Of a DNA stretch of 64,000 nucleotides, positions 17,840 to 26,310 are shown in pieces. The stretch spans positions 248,001 through 312,000 of the forward strand of contig NZ_SCFN01000001.1 of assembly GCF_004138285.1 (NCBI RefSeq), given 5' to 3'. Made by a program: the position numbers and the translations under genes. Below the pieces are notes generated by a model. It made no database searches and was not told where the DNA came from. It saw only the letters and a list, made by a program, of their open reading frames with translations. Numbering within the stretch: position 1 is the stretch's first letter; each line of letters begins with the position of its first letter. This stretch comes from Gottfriedia acidiceleris (lineage in GTDB: Bacteria; Bacillota; Bacilli; Bacillales; Bacillaceae_G).

Positions 17840-19081
17840 ATGAATCAATCATATTGGCTTAAGAATGTAAAACTTGATAGCGGATTTGTATTTGAAAATG
17901 GAAAAATTGATCGTACTGAGACTACTCTTTACAATTTACTAATTAATGATGGGAAAATTGAACAATTACAATTGGCTAATTTTCCATTACAAACAGATTT
18001 ACCAGTCCAGGACGCAAAAAATTTACTTGCTTTACCTACTTTTAAAGAAATGCATAATCATTTAGATAAGACTTATCTTGGACTTCCATGGAAGGCTTGT
18101 ATTCCTGCTGCAAATTTAGTAGAGAGATTAAATTTAGAAGCGGCCGAACTTGTTGAACTAGCTGAAACAGGTCAACATCGTGCTGAACAAATGCTACATC
18201 TATTATTAAAAGGTGGCGCAACCCATGTTCGAACACATGTTAATATTGATCCGTATATTGGCTTGAAAAATTTAGAAGAAATTCAAAAAGCACTTTATAC
18301 GTATAAAGATAAAATGACCCACGAAATTGTTGCTTTTCCTCAGCATGGATTACTTCGAACAAATAGCAAATCATTTATGAAAACAGCGATGAGAGAGGGA
18401 GCAACGATTGTCGGAGGATTAGATCCTGGTGGTATTGATCAAAATATTGAACTTTCATTATTTGAAATGGTTGATCTAGCAGTACAATTTGATGCTGATA
18501 TAGATATTCATATTCATGACCCGGGCCATCTTGGTTTTTATACAATACAAAAACTAGTTTCATTTATTGAACAAGCTGGTTGGTATAATCGCGTAGCAAT
18601 AAGTCATGCATTTGCGCTAGGTGACGTACCGAAAAATGAATCAGTTGAAATGGCTAGTAAACTAGCAAGCTTAAACGTATCGATTATGTCGACTGTTCCG
18701 ATTAACAGAGTAATGCCTCCTGTTGATTTACTACATTCAAAAGGTGTACAAGTTGCTTTAGGTTGTGATGGTTTCTATGATTCTTGGTCTCCACATGGAA
18801 CAGGAGATATGTTAGAAAAAGCTGGAAGATTAGCTGAGAGATACAATTGGAAAGATGAATACGGGCTATCTCAAACGTTGCAATTTATAACTGGTGGTAT
18901 AAAGACTCTTGATGAAAAAGGTAACCAGTTATGGCCAAAGGTTGGAGATGAAGCAAGCGTGGTTTTAGTAGATGCATCATGTTCTGCTGAGGCTGTAGCA
19001 AGACGAGCAAAACGTGCTGCTGTAATTGCTAATGGAAATATTGTTTATGGTGGACTGGATTACGAAGCAGCTTTGAAATAA
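17840..19081 (+). CDS. Cytosine-deaminase-like amidohydrolase, tandem copy 2
   Basis: 413 residues, starting ATG 17840 with an AGAG-GTGATGAG-type site upstream. It has the same landmarks as its neighbours: EMHNHLDKT, THVRTHVNIDP, AFPQHGLL, DIHIHDPGHLG, ISHAFALG and GCDGFYDSWSPHGT. In CodA the last motif is GHDDVFDPWYPLGT. It follows copy 1 after 23 bp and precedes copy 3 by 33 bp, so the three are co-transcribed. The copies have diverged well beyond recent duplication, so they may act on different intermediates or form a hetero-oligomer. Cytosolic. Confidence 0.83.
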   Translation: MNQSYWLKNVKLDSGFVFENGKIDRTETTLYNLLINDGKIEQLQLANFPLQTDLPVQDAKNLLALPTFKEMHNHLDKTYLGLPWKACIPAANLVERLNLEAAELVELAETGQHRAEQMLHLLLKGGATHVRTHVNIDPYIGLKNLEEIQKALYTYKDKMTHEIVAFPQHGLLRTNSKSFMKTAMREGATIVGGLDPGGIDQNIELSLFEMVDLAVQFDADIDIHIHDPGHLGFYTIQKLVSFIEQAGWYNRVAISHAFALGDVPKNESVEMASKLASLNVSIMSTVPINRVMPPVDLLHSKGVQVALGCDGFYDSWSPHGTGDMLEKAGRLAERYNWKDEYGLSQTLQFITGGIKTLDEKGNQLWPKVGDEASVVLVDASCSAEAVARRAKRAAVIANGNIVYGGLDYEAALK

Positions 19082-19114
19082 AGTAACAATAGATTACAAG
19101 AAGAGGTGAAATTC

Positions 19115-20359
19115 ATGAAATCTAGCTATTGGTTAAAAAATGCTCGATTAGAAATTGGGTTTGAAAAAGAAGACGGAAAAGTGATTGGTACTGCTACTGA
19201 ATTATTTCATCTATTAATTGAAAATGGAAAAATCACTCGAATAACAAAAGATGAAACAGCTATTACTAGTGAATTTACAGTTCAAGATGCAGACGGATTA
19301 CTCGTTTTACCTTCTTTTATTGAAAAGCATGTACATCTTGATAAAACGTTAATGGGAGATGTTTGGAGAGCTTGTACTCCAACTTCTAGTGTGATTGATC
19401 GATTTGAAAATGAAAAAATGGTTTTACCGACAATTGCTTCAAGTACGAAGGAGCGTGCAGAAGCTTTACTTGAAATCCTTTTAGCTTCAGGCTCTACACA
19501 TGTGAGAACACATGTTGATATTTACCCAGAGGTTGGAATAAGAAATTTAGAGCAAGTCGAACAAGCATTAACTAATTATTCGAACCAACTTAGTTCCGAA
19601 GTTGTTGCATTTGCTCAGCATGGATTATTAAGGTCAAATGCTTTCAATTATGTGAGAGAAGCTTTAAGAAATGGAGCAGGAATTGTTGGCTCAGTTGATC
19701 CTGCTATTGTAGACCAAAATATTGAAGAATCACTATATCAACTTTATAATTTAGCAGTTGAAGCTGATGCAGATATTGATATTCATTTACATGATCCAGG
19801 TCATCTCGGCACTTTTACGATGAAACGCATAGTAGAATTTACTAAGCAAGCAGGCTGGGAAGGAAGAGTAGCAATCAGTCATGCATTTGGTATAGGAGAT
19901 GTCCCAAGGGAAGAGGCATTTGACCTGGCAAATAGCTTTAGAGATGCAGGAATTTCGATTGTCACAAGTGTACCTATTAATAGACAAATGCCTCCAGTGG
20001 ATTTACTAAATGAACGCGGAGTAGAGGTAGCTGTAGGTAATGATAATATTTTTGATGTTTGGTCTCCACTCGGAACAGGCGATATTCTTGAAAGAGCGGG
20101 AAGACTAGCTGAACGCTTTAGATGGATTGATGAAGTATCTTTAGCGCAAACATTAAAATATATTACAGGTGGAAAAACTCCATTAGATATTAATGGAAAC
20201 CAAGTATGGCCAAAAATAGGAGATTTGGCAAATCTAGTATTGGTAGATGCAAGCTGTTCAGCCGAGGCTGTTGCTAGGCGCGCAAATCGTAAAGCAGTAA
20301 TTTATAACGGGAAGGTCGTTAGTGGTTCCTTAAGTGAAGAAAGATTGATTCGTAAATAA
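19115..20359 (+). CDS. Cytosine-deaminase-like amidohydrolase, tandem copy 3
   Basis: About 414 residues from ATG 19115, seven bases after AGAGGTG; an in-frame GTG at 19106 is part of that site. Motifs: EKHVHLDKT, THVRTHVDIYP, AFAQHGLL, DIHLHDPGHLG, ISHAFGIG and GNDNIFDVWSPLGT. Of the three it is closest to CodA in the last motif. The HLHDP signature and the Asp in place of the CodA catalytic Glu are kept. Ends the trio; a strong hairpin follows at 20394. Confidence 0.83.
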   Translation: MKSSYWLKNARLEIGFEKEDGKVIGTATELFHLLIENGKITRITKDETAITSEFTVQDADGLLVLPSFIEKHVHLDKTLMGDVWRACTPTSSVIDRFENEKMVLPTIASSTKERAEALLEILLASGSTHVRTHVDIYPEVGIRNLEQVEQALTNYSNQLSSEVVAFAQHGLLRSNAFNYVREALRNGAGIVGSVDPAIVDQNIEESLYQLYNLAVEADADIDIHLHDPGHLGTFTMKRIVEFTKQAGWEGRVAISHAFGIGDVPREEAFDLANSFRDAGISIVTSVPINRQMPPVDLLNERGVEVAVGNDNIFDVWSPLGTGDILERAGRLAERFRWIDEVSLAQTLKYITGGKTPLDINGNQVWPKIGDLANLVLVDASCSAEAVARRANRKAVIYNGKVVSGSLSEERLIRK

Positions 20360-20393
20360 TAGAACAATTAGAAAGAATGGGATAGGGAAAAGT

Positions 20394-20421
20394 TAAGTGG
20401 GCTTTTAGCTAAGCCCACTTA
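20394..20421 (+). terminator. Hairpin ending the deaminase-like operon
   Basis: TAAGTGGGCTT pairs perfectly with AAGCCCACTTA around TTAGCT. The tail is not U-rich. Confidence 0.65.
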
Positions 20422-20448
20422 GCTTAGATTAAAAATGGATGCCAAAAG

Positions 20449-20490
20449 CCTCCCCAAGGAAAATAAACATCCAAACAATGGACTTTAAAC
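20449..20490. repeat. Probable remnant of the dispersed palindromic repeat
   Basis: CTCCCCAAGGAAAATAAACATCC and the following TGGACTTTAAAC-like end line up with the right end of the copy at 16281-16407 (CGCCCCATGGAAAG, CATCC, TGGAAATCAAC), with many substitutions. Confidence 0.35.
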
Positions 20491-20548
20491 TACCTATCCT
20501 GTCCGGAAAAATAGGAACAAAGCTTTGTAAAAAGCCTAAATAATAGAA

Positions 20549-20590
20549 GAAAAAGGATCTCTAGAATTTTCTAGATTTCCTTTTTCATTT
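20549..20590 (+). terminator. Second terminator hairpin upstream of the DMT gene
   Basis: GAAAAAGGA and TCTAGAA pair with TTCTAGA and TCCTTTTTC, ending in a T-rich stretch. The rest of the 20360-20751 interval holds only the repeat remnant and a GCCTAAAGGC-centred GC-rich patch near 20690; no gene. Confidence 0.6.
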
Positions 20591-20751
20591 ATTCACTTTA
20601 AAGAAAGGATAAATTGGGAATTAGGAAGATTATTCGACGTCGTAGCCAATTTTAGGAATTAAGTATAAATGCAACTACGCCTCTGTCTTCGCCTAAAGGC
20701 TCGTCAGTCGACGAGTTTTCTTTAAAATAATTCGAGAAAGCAGGCTGTAAA

Positions 20752-21657
20752 ATGGTTCGTTCTTATCTATTATTACTTTTTTGTGTAATCTGTTGGGGAA
20801 GTAATTTTATTTTTGGTTCAATCCTAGTAAAAGAATTTCCACCAGTTTTTTTGTCAGCGTTAAGATTGTGCTTTATATTACTATTTATGGCTTTCTATGG
20901 ATTAATGAAGAAAAAGTGGAAAAAGATTAAAACAAAAGATTGGTTTATGATTATTTTACTAGGGTTAATTGGTACTTGTATTAATCAATGGTCATTTTAT
21001 TCCGCTTTAGAAACAACCCATCCTACAACTTCTGCATTAATACTTGCGCTTGCTCCTCTTACTACATCTTTTTTAGCTTCAATATTTTTAAAAGAAAGAC
21101 TAACAAAAGGTTTTGTATTAGGTTCAATTATAGCTTTTATAGGTGTCTTTTTTGTAATTACAAACGGACAAAAACTTCAAATTACAATTGGCTTGATTTG
21201 GATTTTTCTAACAATGCTCACGTTTTCAATCTCAATTATTATGATTAAAAAGCTAACGGAAAGCTATGAATCCACCACAATTACGCTTTACTCGAATTTT
21301 ATTGGTTTTGGAGGTTTATTACCGATTGTGCTTTTTTCAGAAACAACTAGGGCATTGAGTAAGGATGTGATGCCTTGGATACTATTAATTGTAACAGCGA
21401 TTGTTATGCATGGGATTTGTACTTTAATTTGGAATCATCAAATTCAAATTGTCGGAGCATCAAAAGCGGCTATGTTTCTTAACTTAGAACCCTTTGTTGC
21501 AATGCTAGTTGGATTGATTGTTTTAAAAAATCATATTACTTCATCTCAGTTTTTAGGTGGAGCACTCATTATTATTGGTGTTTTTCTTTCAACTTCATTA
21601 AAATGGAAAAAGGCGATTAAAGACCAAGTCTATATAGAAGACACAAAGAATTTTTAA
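20752..21657 (+). CDS. EamA/DMT-family transporter
   Basis: 301 residues with ten hydrophobic segments in two EamA repeats; the first begins with CWGSNFIFG and the second ends in GGALIIIGVFLSTSLKWKK. Members export or import metabolites and amino acids. It lies 19 bp upstream of an NCS2 permease, so the two are probably co-transcribed, and both fit with moving products or substrates of the neighbouring deaminase-like enzymes. Ribosome binding site is weak. Confidence 0.85.
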   Translation: MVRSYLLLLFCVICWGSNFIFGSILVKEFPPVFLSALRLCFILLFMAFYGLMKKKWKKIKTKDWFMIILLGLIGTCINQWSFYSALETTHPTTSALILALAPLTTSFLASIFLKERLTKGFVLGSIIAFIGVFFVITNGQKLQITIGLIWIFLTMLTFSISIIMIKKLTESYESTTITLYSNFIGFGGLLPIVLFSETTRALSKDVMPWILLIVTAIVMHGICTLIWNHQIQIVGASKAAMFLNLEPFVAMLVGLIVLKNHITSSQFLGGALIIIGVFLSTSLKWKKAIKDQVYIEDTKNF

Positions 21658-21676
21658 GTAAGAGGAGGAGGAAACT

Positions 21677-22972
21677 ATGAAAAACGTGAGAGTTTCTACT
21701 ACTCTTTTTTCATCGGTTCAATGGCTATTTTTTATTTTTGCGAATACGATTGTAGTCCCCATATCAATAGGAGCTGCATTTCATTTGCCTTCAGATGTTA
21801 TTGAAAGTACCATCAGAAGTTCACTGATCTTCACTGGTATTGCATCCGTTTTACAAGGATGGATTGGTCATAAATATCCTGTCATGGAGGGTCATTCTGG
21901 TTTATTATGGGGAGTTATGCTGAATCTAGGGTTATCAGCCTCTGCTTTTGGGTTAAGTTATACAGAAATTGGAGGAGGAATGGCAACAGGATTTATTGCA
22001 GCAGGTATTGTCACATTACTTTTATCTGCATTTAATATGATTTCATTTCTTCAAAAAATCTTTACCCCAATGGTTATGACAGTTTATTTATTTTTACTTT
22101 CATTTCAGCTTATATTTGTATTCTTTAAAGGAATGCTTGGAATTACGAGTAAAGGTGAAATCAGTATATCAACCAGTATACTTTCTTTATGCATCGTATT
22201 ATTTGTTAGTATTTTAAAATTAAAAGGTTCTCGTATTATTAGCAATTTTTCAATATTAATTGGCATTATCGTAGGGTGGTTATTCTACTCGATTTTATTT
22301 GGATCAGATGCAAAAGAAGTAGGGGCAGCAAGTGCTCAATTTTCTTTATTCCCTTTAGGAGCACCTAATTTAGAAATAGGTATAATCGCGATCTCATTTT
22401 TTGCAGGAATTATGAATTTAAGTAATACATTTGCATCAATTAAAGCTGCGTCTGATTTATTAAAAGAAGAAGCAAATACAAAACAATATCGTTTTTCACT
22501 ATTTTTCACAGGTAGCTTCACAATTATTGCTGCATTATTTGGAATTGTTCCATACACTCCATTTACATCATCACTTGGATTTTTGCAAAGTACACAAATA
22601 TATGAAAGAAAACCATTTATATATGGGGGAGCACTGCTAGCAATAATTGGCGTACTTCCACCATTAATTTCATTTTTAGCAACTATGCCTGTGACAGTTG
22701 GAAATGCAGTATTATTTGTTGCATATCTTCAATTGTTTGGAACAGCATTTAGTAGTACAAATGGAAAAGTATTTACATCAGATACAATTTTTAGACTGGC
22801 AGCTCCTGTTTTAGTTGGGGTAAGCTTAATGAATATTGCTCCTGGAACATTTGGAAATCTACCAATGATTGTTCAACCATTTTTAACAAATGGACTAATT
22901 ATGGGTGTAATTCTTTCAATTTTATTAGAGAAATCGATTAACTGGAATCAGTTTGAGAAGGTAAAAGGATAA
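21677..22972 (+). CDS. NCS2 family purine/pyrimidine (uracil-xanthine type) permease
   Basis: 431 residues, about 12-14 membrane segments, with the NCS2 layout: N-terminal QWLFFIFANTIVVPISIGAAF, substrate-site region VMEGHSGLLWG and the later FAGIMNLSNTFASIKAA. It imports a nucleobase-like heterocycle by proton symport. It has a very strong AGAGGAGGAGG site. Close to uracil/xanthine permeases but the ligand cannot be read from sequence. Being next to cytosine-deaminase-like genes makes a pyrimidine or similar ring plausible as the cluster substrate. Confidence 0.86.
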   Translation: MKNVRVSTTLFSSVQWLFFIFANTIVVPISIGAAFHLPSDVIESTIRSSLIFTGIASVLQGWIGHKYPVMEGHSGLLWGVMLNLGLSASAFGLSYTEIGGGMATGFIAAGIVTLLLSAFNMISFLQKIFTPMVMTVYLFLLSFQLIFVFFKGMLGITSKGEISISTSILSLCIVLFVSILKLKGSRIISNFSILIGIIVGWLFYSILFGSDAKEVGAASAQFSLFPLGAPNLEIGIIAISFFAGIMNLSNTFASIKAASDLLKEEANTKQYRFSLFFTGSFTIIAALFGIVPYTPFTSSLGFLQSTQIYERKPFIYGGALLAIIGVLPPLISFLATMPVTVGNAVLFVAYLQLFGTAFSSTNGKVFTSDTIFRLAAPVLVGVSLMNIAPGTFGNLPMIVQPFLTNGLIMGVILSILLEKSINWNQFEKVKG

Positions 22973-22977
22973 AAAAT

Positions 22978-23002
22978 GGCTCGGGGAAAATATACCCGAG
23001 CC
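22978..23002 (+). terminator. Hairpin after the NCS2 permease
   Basis: GGCTCGGG pairs with CCCGAGCC around a 9-nt loop, followed by TATTTAAAT. Confidence 0.65.
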
Positions 23003-23183
23003 TATTTAAATGCGGTTCTTACTTCTAATCGCAATTAGATTAAACTTTTAAAATATATACCCTTATGCAACTAACCCATTTGATAGTTGAACAAATGATA
23101 GGCTGATTTTAAATGGATAGAAAATCGAAGACGTTAGTTATTCACGTCCCTATTTCTTGTTAAAATAGTTTCACTTCTAGAAT

Positions 23184-24194
23184 CTATTTTATTCTAGGTT
23201 TTCCAGTTGAACGTCTAACAATTAAATGAGGTTTGATTGTAGTTGATACAGAATTAATTTGTTTCTCTTTATTTTCAATCAAATTAATTAGATGTTCCAT
23301 AGCCAGATTACCTAGAGATTGACTTAAATGAGTTCCCACTGTTGTTAATTGAATAGATGCATGGGCAGAAAACTCGATATTGTCAATTGCACCAATGCTG
23401 ATATCTTCCGGTATTTTAAATCCTTTACTAAGTAGGAAATCCATACATGTTAAAGCGATAGCATCTGTGGCAGCGACAATGGCTGTTGGATATTCTATAT
23501 CTGAAAATAACTCTTTGCAGGCTTGTACGATGGATTCTACACTTGTATCGGTTGTTTTTATCCAGTCTTCACGAACCGCTAATTTATGTCTACTAGTCTC
23601 CATTTTAAATCCTTCTAAGCGACCGTAAAAAGTAGAAGCTTGTAGTGGCCCACCTATATAGGCTAGATTCTTATGTCCTAATTCTATCATATGATCTGTA
23701 ATTAATTCTCCAGCTTTTACGTTATCAATCTCAAAATAGTTTGTCCCACACGAATGCTTCCGATTGAACGTCACATACGGTTTGCCTTCCAAACTTTCTA
23801 AAATGGGAAAAATAGAATCATTCAATAAAATAGAGGACATTATAATTCCATCAACAGGGGCACTTAAAACTTGGTTATAAAGCATTTTATCGTTATCCAT
23901 TTTATGGAAATAAACGAGCACGTTATATCCGTTTTTTGCTGCAATAGATACAATTCCGCGAGTAGATTCTTCATAAAATGGATCGTGAATATGTCCTGTG
24001 ATTAACGCAATCATGTTGGTTTTTTTTTTCACGAGATTTCTAGCAATCATATTAGGATGGTAGTTTAATTCCTTAATTGCTCTCTCTACTTTCGCTACTG
24101 TAGATTGTTTGATATTTTTAGATCCATTTAATACGCGAGAAACAGTAGATTGAGAGACTCCAGCTAACCTCGCAACATCGTGGGACGAAACCAA
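23184..24194 (-). CDS. LacI-family transcriptional repressor of the GABA genes
   Basis: About 336 residues. TTG at 24194 is the likely start, seven bases after GGAG; the GTG at 24203 overlaps that site. HTH: VARLAGVSQSTVSRVLNGS, then the hinge helix NYHPNMIARNLV. The ligand-binding domain follows the periplasmic-binding-protein fold. It is divergent from an aldehyde dehydrogenase with a long 460-bp gap holding two ATACGTAT palindromes, one over the transcription start region. Most likely it represses the aldehyde dehydrogenase/gabT/gabP genes until a GABA-related inducer appears. Bacillus subtilis instead uses the MocR-type activator GabR. Confidence 0.88.
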   Translation of the reverse strand: MVSSHDVARLAGVSQSTVSRVLNGSKNIKQSTVAKVERAIKELNYHPNMIARNLVKKKTNMIALITGHIHDPFYEESTRGIVSIAAKNGYNVLVYFHKMDNDKMLYNQVLSAPVDGIIMSSILLNDSIFPILESLEGKPYVTFNRKHSCGTNYFEIDNVKAGELITDHMIELGHKNLAYIGGPLQASTFYGRLEGFKMETSRHKLAVREDWIKTTDTSVESIVQACKELFSDIEYPTAIVAATDAIALTCMDFLLSKGFKIPEDISIGAIDNIEFSAHASIQLTTVGTHLSQSLGNLAMEHLINLIENKEKQINSVSTTIKPHLIVRRSTGKPRIK

Positions 24195-24392
24195 ATAAAT
24201 CACTCCAAGCTCATAGAATAAAAATTGAAATAATAGTAAATTAATTTGAAAAAGGCAATGAATACATCTGATATACGAATTCCTTTTACTGCCAAAACCA
24301 ACATAAACTGTGTAAGTTTTCAGAGACTATTCCTCATTATAGCAAATAAAATAGAATTTGATTAGGACTTTTATGGAAATAAACGAGATTTT

Positions 24393-24406
24393 TGAATACG
24401 TATTCA
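24393..24406. promoter_or_regulatory. LacI-type operator O1
   Basis: Perfect 14-bp palindrome TGAATACGTATTCA with a central CpG, the standard shape of LacI-family operators. It matches O2 at 13 of 14 positions and lies 232 bp upstream of it, far enough for a repression loop. Confidence 0.65.
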
Positions 24407-24595
24407 TGAAGTAAGGATGAATACGGAATTATTATTTAGATTAAATCGCCAAATATATTGATAAAAAAGGATTGGATCAAAGGTGTTCATACCGAAATCA
24501 TCATAATTTGTAATCATACTTTGATAATCAGGGAAATTGGTTATATTTTTTGTCGAAAAATAAATATTTAAAAAATGCTAAATAGTAAAAATTGT

Positions 24596-24638
24596 TTGAC
24601 ACTTATTTATCATGAAGTTTATTATTAATACGTATTCA
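24596..24638 (+). promoter_or_regulatory. Promoter of the aldehyde dehydrogenase with operator O2
   Basis: TTGACA at 24596-24601, a 17-bp spacer and a weak TTATTA -10. The operator TTAATACGTATTCA at 24625-24638 covers the expected start of transcription, so bound LacI protein would block initiation. Confidence 0.65.
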
Positions 24639-24655
24639 TAAATTAGGAGGGAAAC

Positions 24656-26077
24656 ATGAAACAGAATCTTTGGATTAACGGACTACATATGGAAACAGAA
24701 CATTATTCAGAATTACTTTCTCCCTATTCAAGTGAAAAGATTTCAGACATTTCAATAGCGAATAAAGAGCAAACTCAAAAAGCAATACAAGCAGCTTATG
24801 ATGCTAAAGAAGTAATGGCTAAAATGGCTTCTAATCAACGAGCAGCCATTTTAGAGAAGGTTTCGCAACTTCTTGAAGAAAATTTAGAAGAAGCGGCGAA
24901 AGTAATTGCTCTCGAATCAGCTAAACCGCTTATCTTCGCTAAAGCAGAAGTAATAAGAACCATTGAAACTTATAAATTTGCATCAGAAGAAGCTAAACGA
25001 ATTCATGGAGAAACAATCCCCTTTGATGCGGCAGTAAGTGGTGTCGGAAAAATAGGATACACCGTTCGAAATCCAATTGGTGTTATTGGAGCGATTACTC
25101 CATTTAATTTTCCTATGAATCTAGTTGCACATAAAGTGGGACCTGCTATAGCTTCAGGGAATACCGTAGTATTAAAGCCAGCTTCACAAACGCCACTCTC
25201 TGCATTTTATATAGCTGACTTGTTCAAAAAGGCAGGTCTCCCGGACGGTGCGTTAAATATTGTTACGGGACCAGGCAAAGTGGTAGGTGACGTAATTGTA
25301 GAAAGTGATCTGGTTAGTATGGTGACTTTTACAGGAAGCTCTTCAGTTGGAATTGCACTTCGGGCGAAGGCAGGGCTTAAGAAAACAACTCTTGAACTAG
25401 GTTCAAATGCAGCATTAATCATTGATGAGGGCATTGATGTAAAAAAGACAATTGATCGTTGCTTAATGGGTGCATTTTCGAACCAAGGGCAAGTATGCAT
25501 CTCTTTACAGCGTATATACGTACACGAAAAAATCTATGATGAGTTTGTTTCGCAGTTTGCAGAAGCGGCTAGCAAACTTAAACTAGGAGACCCTCTAGAT
25601 CCTGAAACATATGTTTCATCTCTTATTTCATCGAATGATTTGGATCGTGCTTTAAGCTGGATCGAAGAAGCAAAAGCACAGGGTGCGACTATTGCTTCAG
25701 GTGGTAAAGCGCAAGGTAATATCCTTGAACCAACAGTTATTTTAGATGTAACGAGTAACATGAAGGTATCATGTAATGAAGTTTTTGCTCCAATTGTTTC
25801 AATTTGTAAAGTATCATCAGTTAACGAAGCAATAGATGCTGTGAATGATTCCCGATATGGGCTGCAAGCTGGAATATACACAAATAATGTTTCCAATGCA
25901 CTGAAAGCAGCAGATGAATTGCACGTTGGTGGAGTAGTTATTAATGATGTCCCAACGTTCCGTGTTGATCAAATGCCTTATGGCGGCGTAAAAGAAAGTG
26001 GAACAGGACGTGAAGGATTGAAATATGCAATTGAAGAGATGACTGAAATGAAACTGGTTATTTGGCATAAGGGATAA
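24656..26077 (+). CDS. Aldehyde dehydrogenase, probably succinate-semialdehyde dehydrogenase in this context
   Basis: 473 residues of the NAD(P)-dependent ALDH superfamily. Visible features: Asn151 in TPFNFP, cofactor loop FTGSSSVG, general base Glu247 in LELGSN and nucleophile Cys281 in GQVCIS. The C-terminal PYGGVKESGTGREG is canonical. The start follows TAGGAGG. With a GABA aminotransferase and permease downstream it would oxidise succinic semialdehyde to succinate. The text FNFPMNLVAHKVGPA is also found in other ALDH subfamilies, so the substrate is inferred from context. Confidence 0.85.
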   Translation: MKQNLWINGLHMETEHYSELLSPYSSEKISDISIANKEQTQKAIQAAYDAKEVMAKMASNQRAAILEKVSQLLEENLEEAAKVIALESAKPLIFAKAEVIRTIETYKFASEEAKRIHGETIPFDAAVSGVGKIGYTVRNPIGVIGAITPFNFPMNLVAHKVGPAIASGNTVVLKPASQTPLSAFYIADLFKKAGLPDGALNIVTGPGKVVGDVIVESDLVSMVTFTGSSSVGIALRAKAGLKKTTLELGSNAALIIDEGIDVKKTIDRCLMGAFSNQGQVCISLQRIYVHEKIYDEFVSQFAEAASKLKLGDPLDPETYVSSLISSNDLDRALSWIEEAKAQGATIASGGKAQGNILEPTVILDVTSNMKVSCNEVFAPIVSICKVSSVNEAIDAVNDSRYGLQAGIYTNNVSNALKAADELHVGGVVINDVPTFRVDQMPYGGVKESGTGREGLKYAIEEMTEMKLVIWHKG

Positions 26078-26113
26078 ATTACTTGCAACGACTAAAATGA
26101 TTTTAATTTTCAA

Positions 26114-26158
26114 GTGTATCGTCTAGCTTTATTGTTTTTTTAGACGGTACACGTTTTT
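26114..26158 (+). terminator. Terminator after the aldehyde dehydrogenase
   Basis: GTGTATCGTCTA pairs with TAGACGGTACAC (one G-U) and is followed by GTTTTT. It separates the dehydrogenase from gabT, suggesting a separate or read-through-dependent gabT transcript. Confidence 0.65.
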
Positions 26159-26310
26159 GGATTTATTTATCGGCTCTCAAACTAAAATTTGAAATGAAGG
26201 TATGGGGAGTTATAAATAATAGTCATGCTTAAGCCCTATTTAAAAAAGACTTAGTATTTGAAATGCAACTATCAAAGAAAAAATTATTATAAAAATGGAG
26301 GAATCAAAAG

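Noticed and set aside
20640-20735. GC-rich patch with GCCTAAAGGC before the DMT gene as a structured RNA
   Set aside because: Local complementarity is short and it matches no RNA class I can name; left as unexplained intergenic sequence.
21658-21676. Purine riboswitch in front of the NCS2 permease
   Set aside because: Only 19 bases separate it from the DMT gene; there is no room for an aptamer and none is seen upstream of the DMT gene.
25207-25896. Long antisense ORFs opposite the aldehyde dehydrogenase
   Set aside because: They are frame shadows of a clearly conserved gene and have no start signals.
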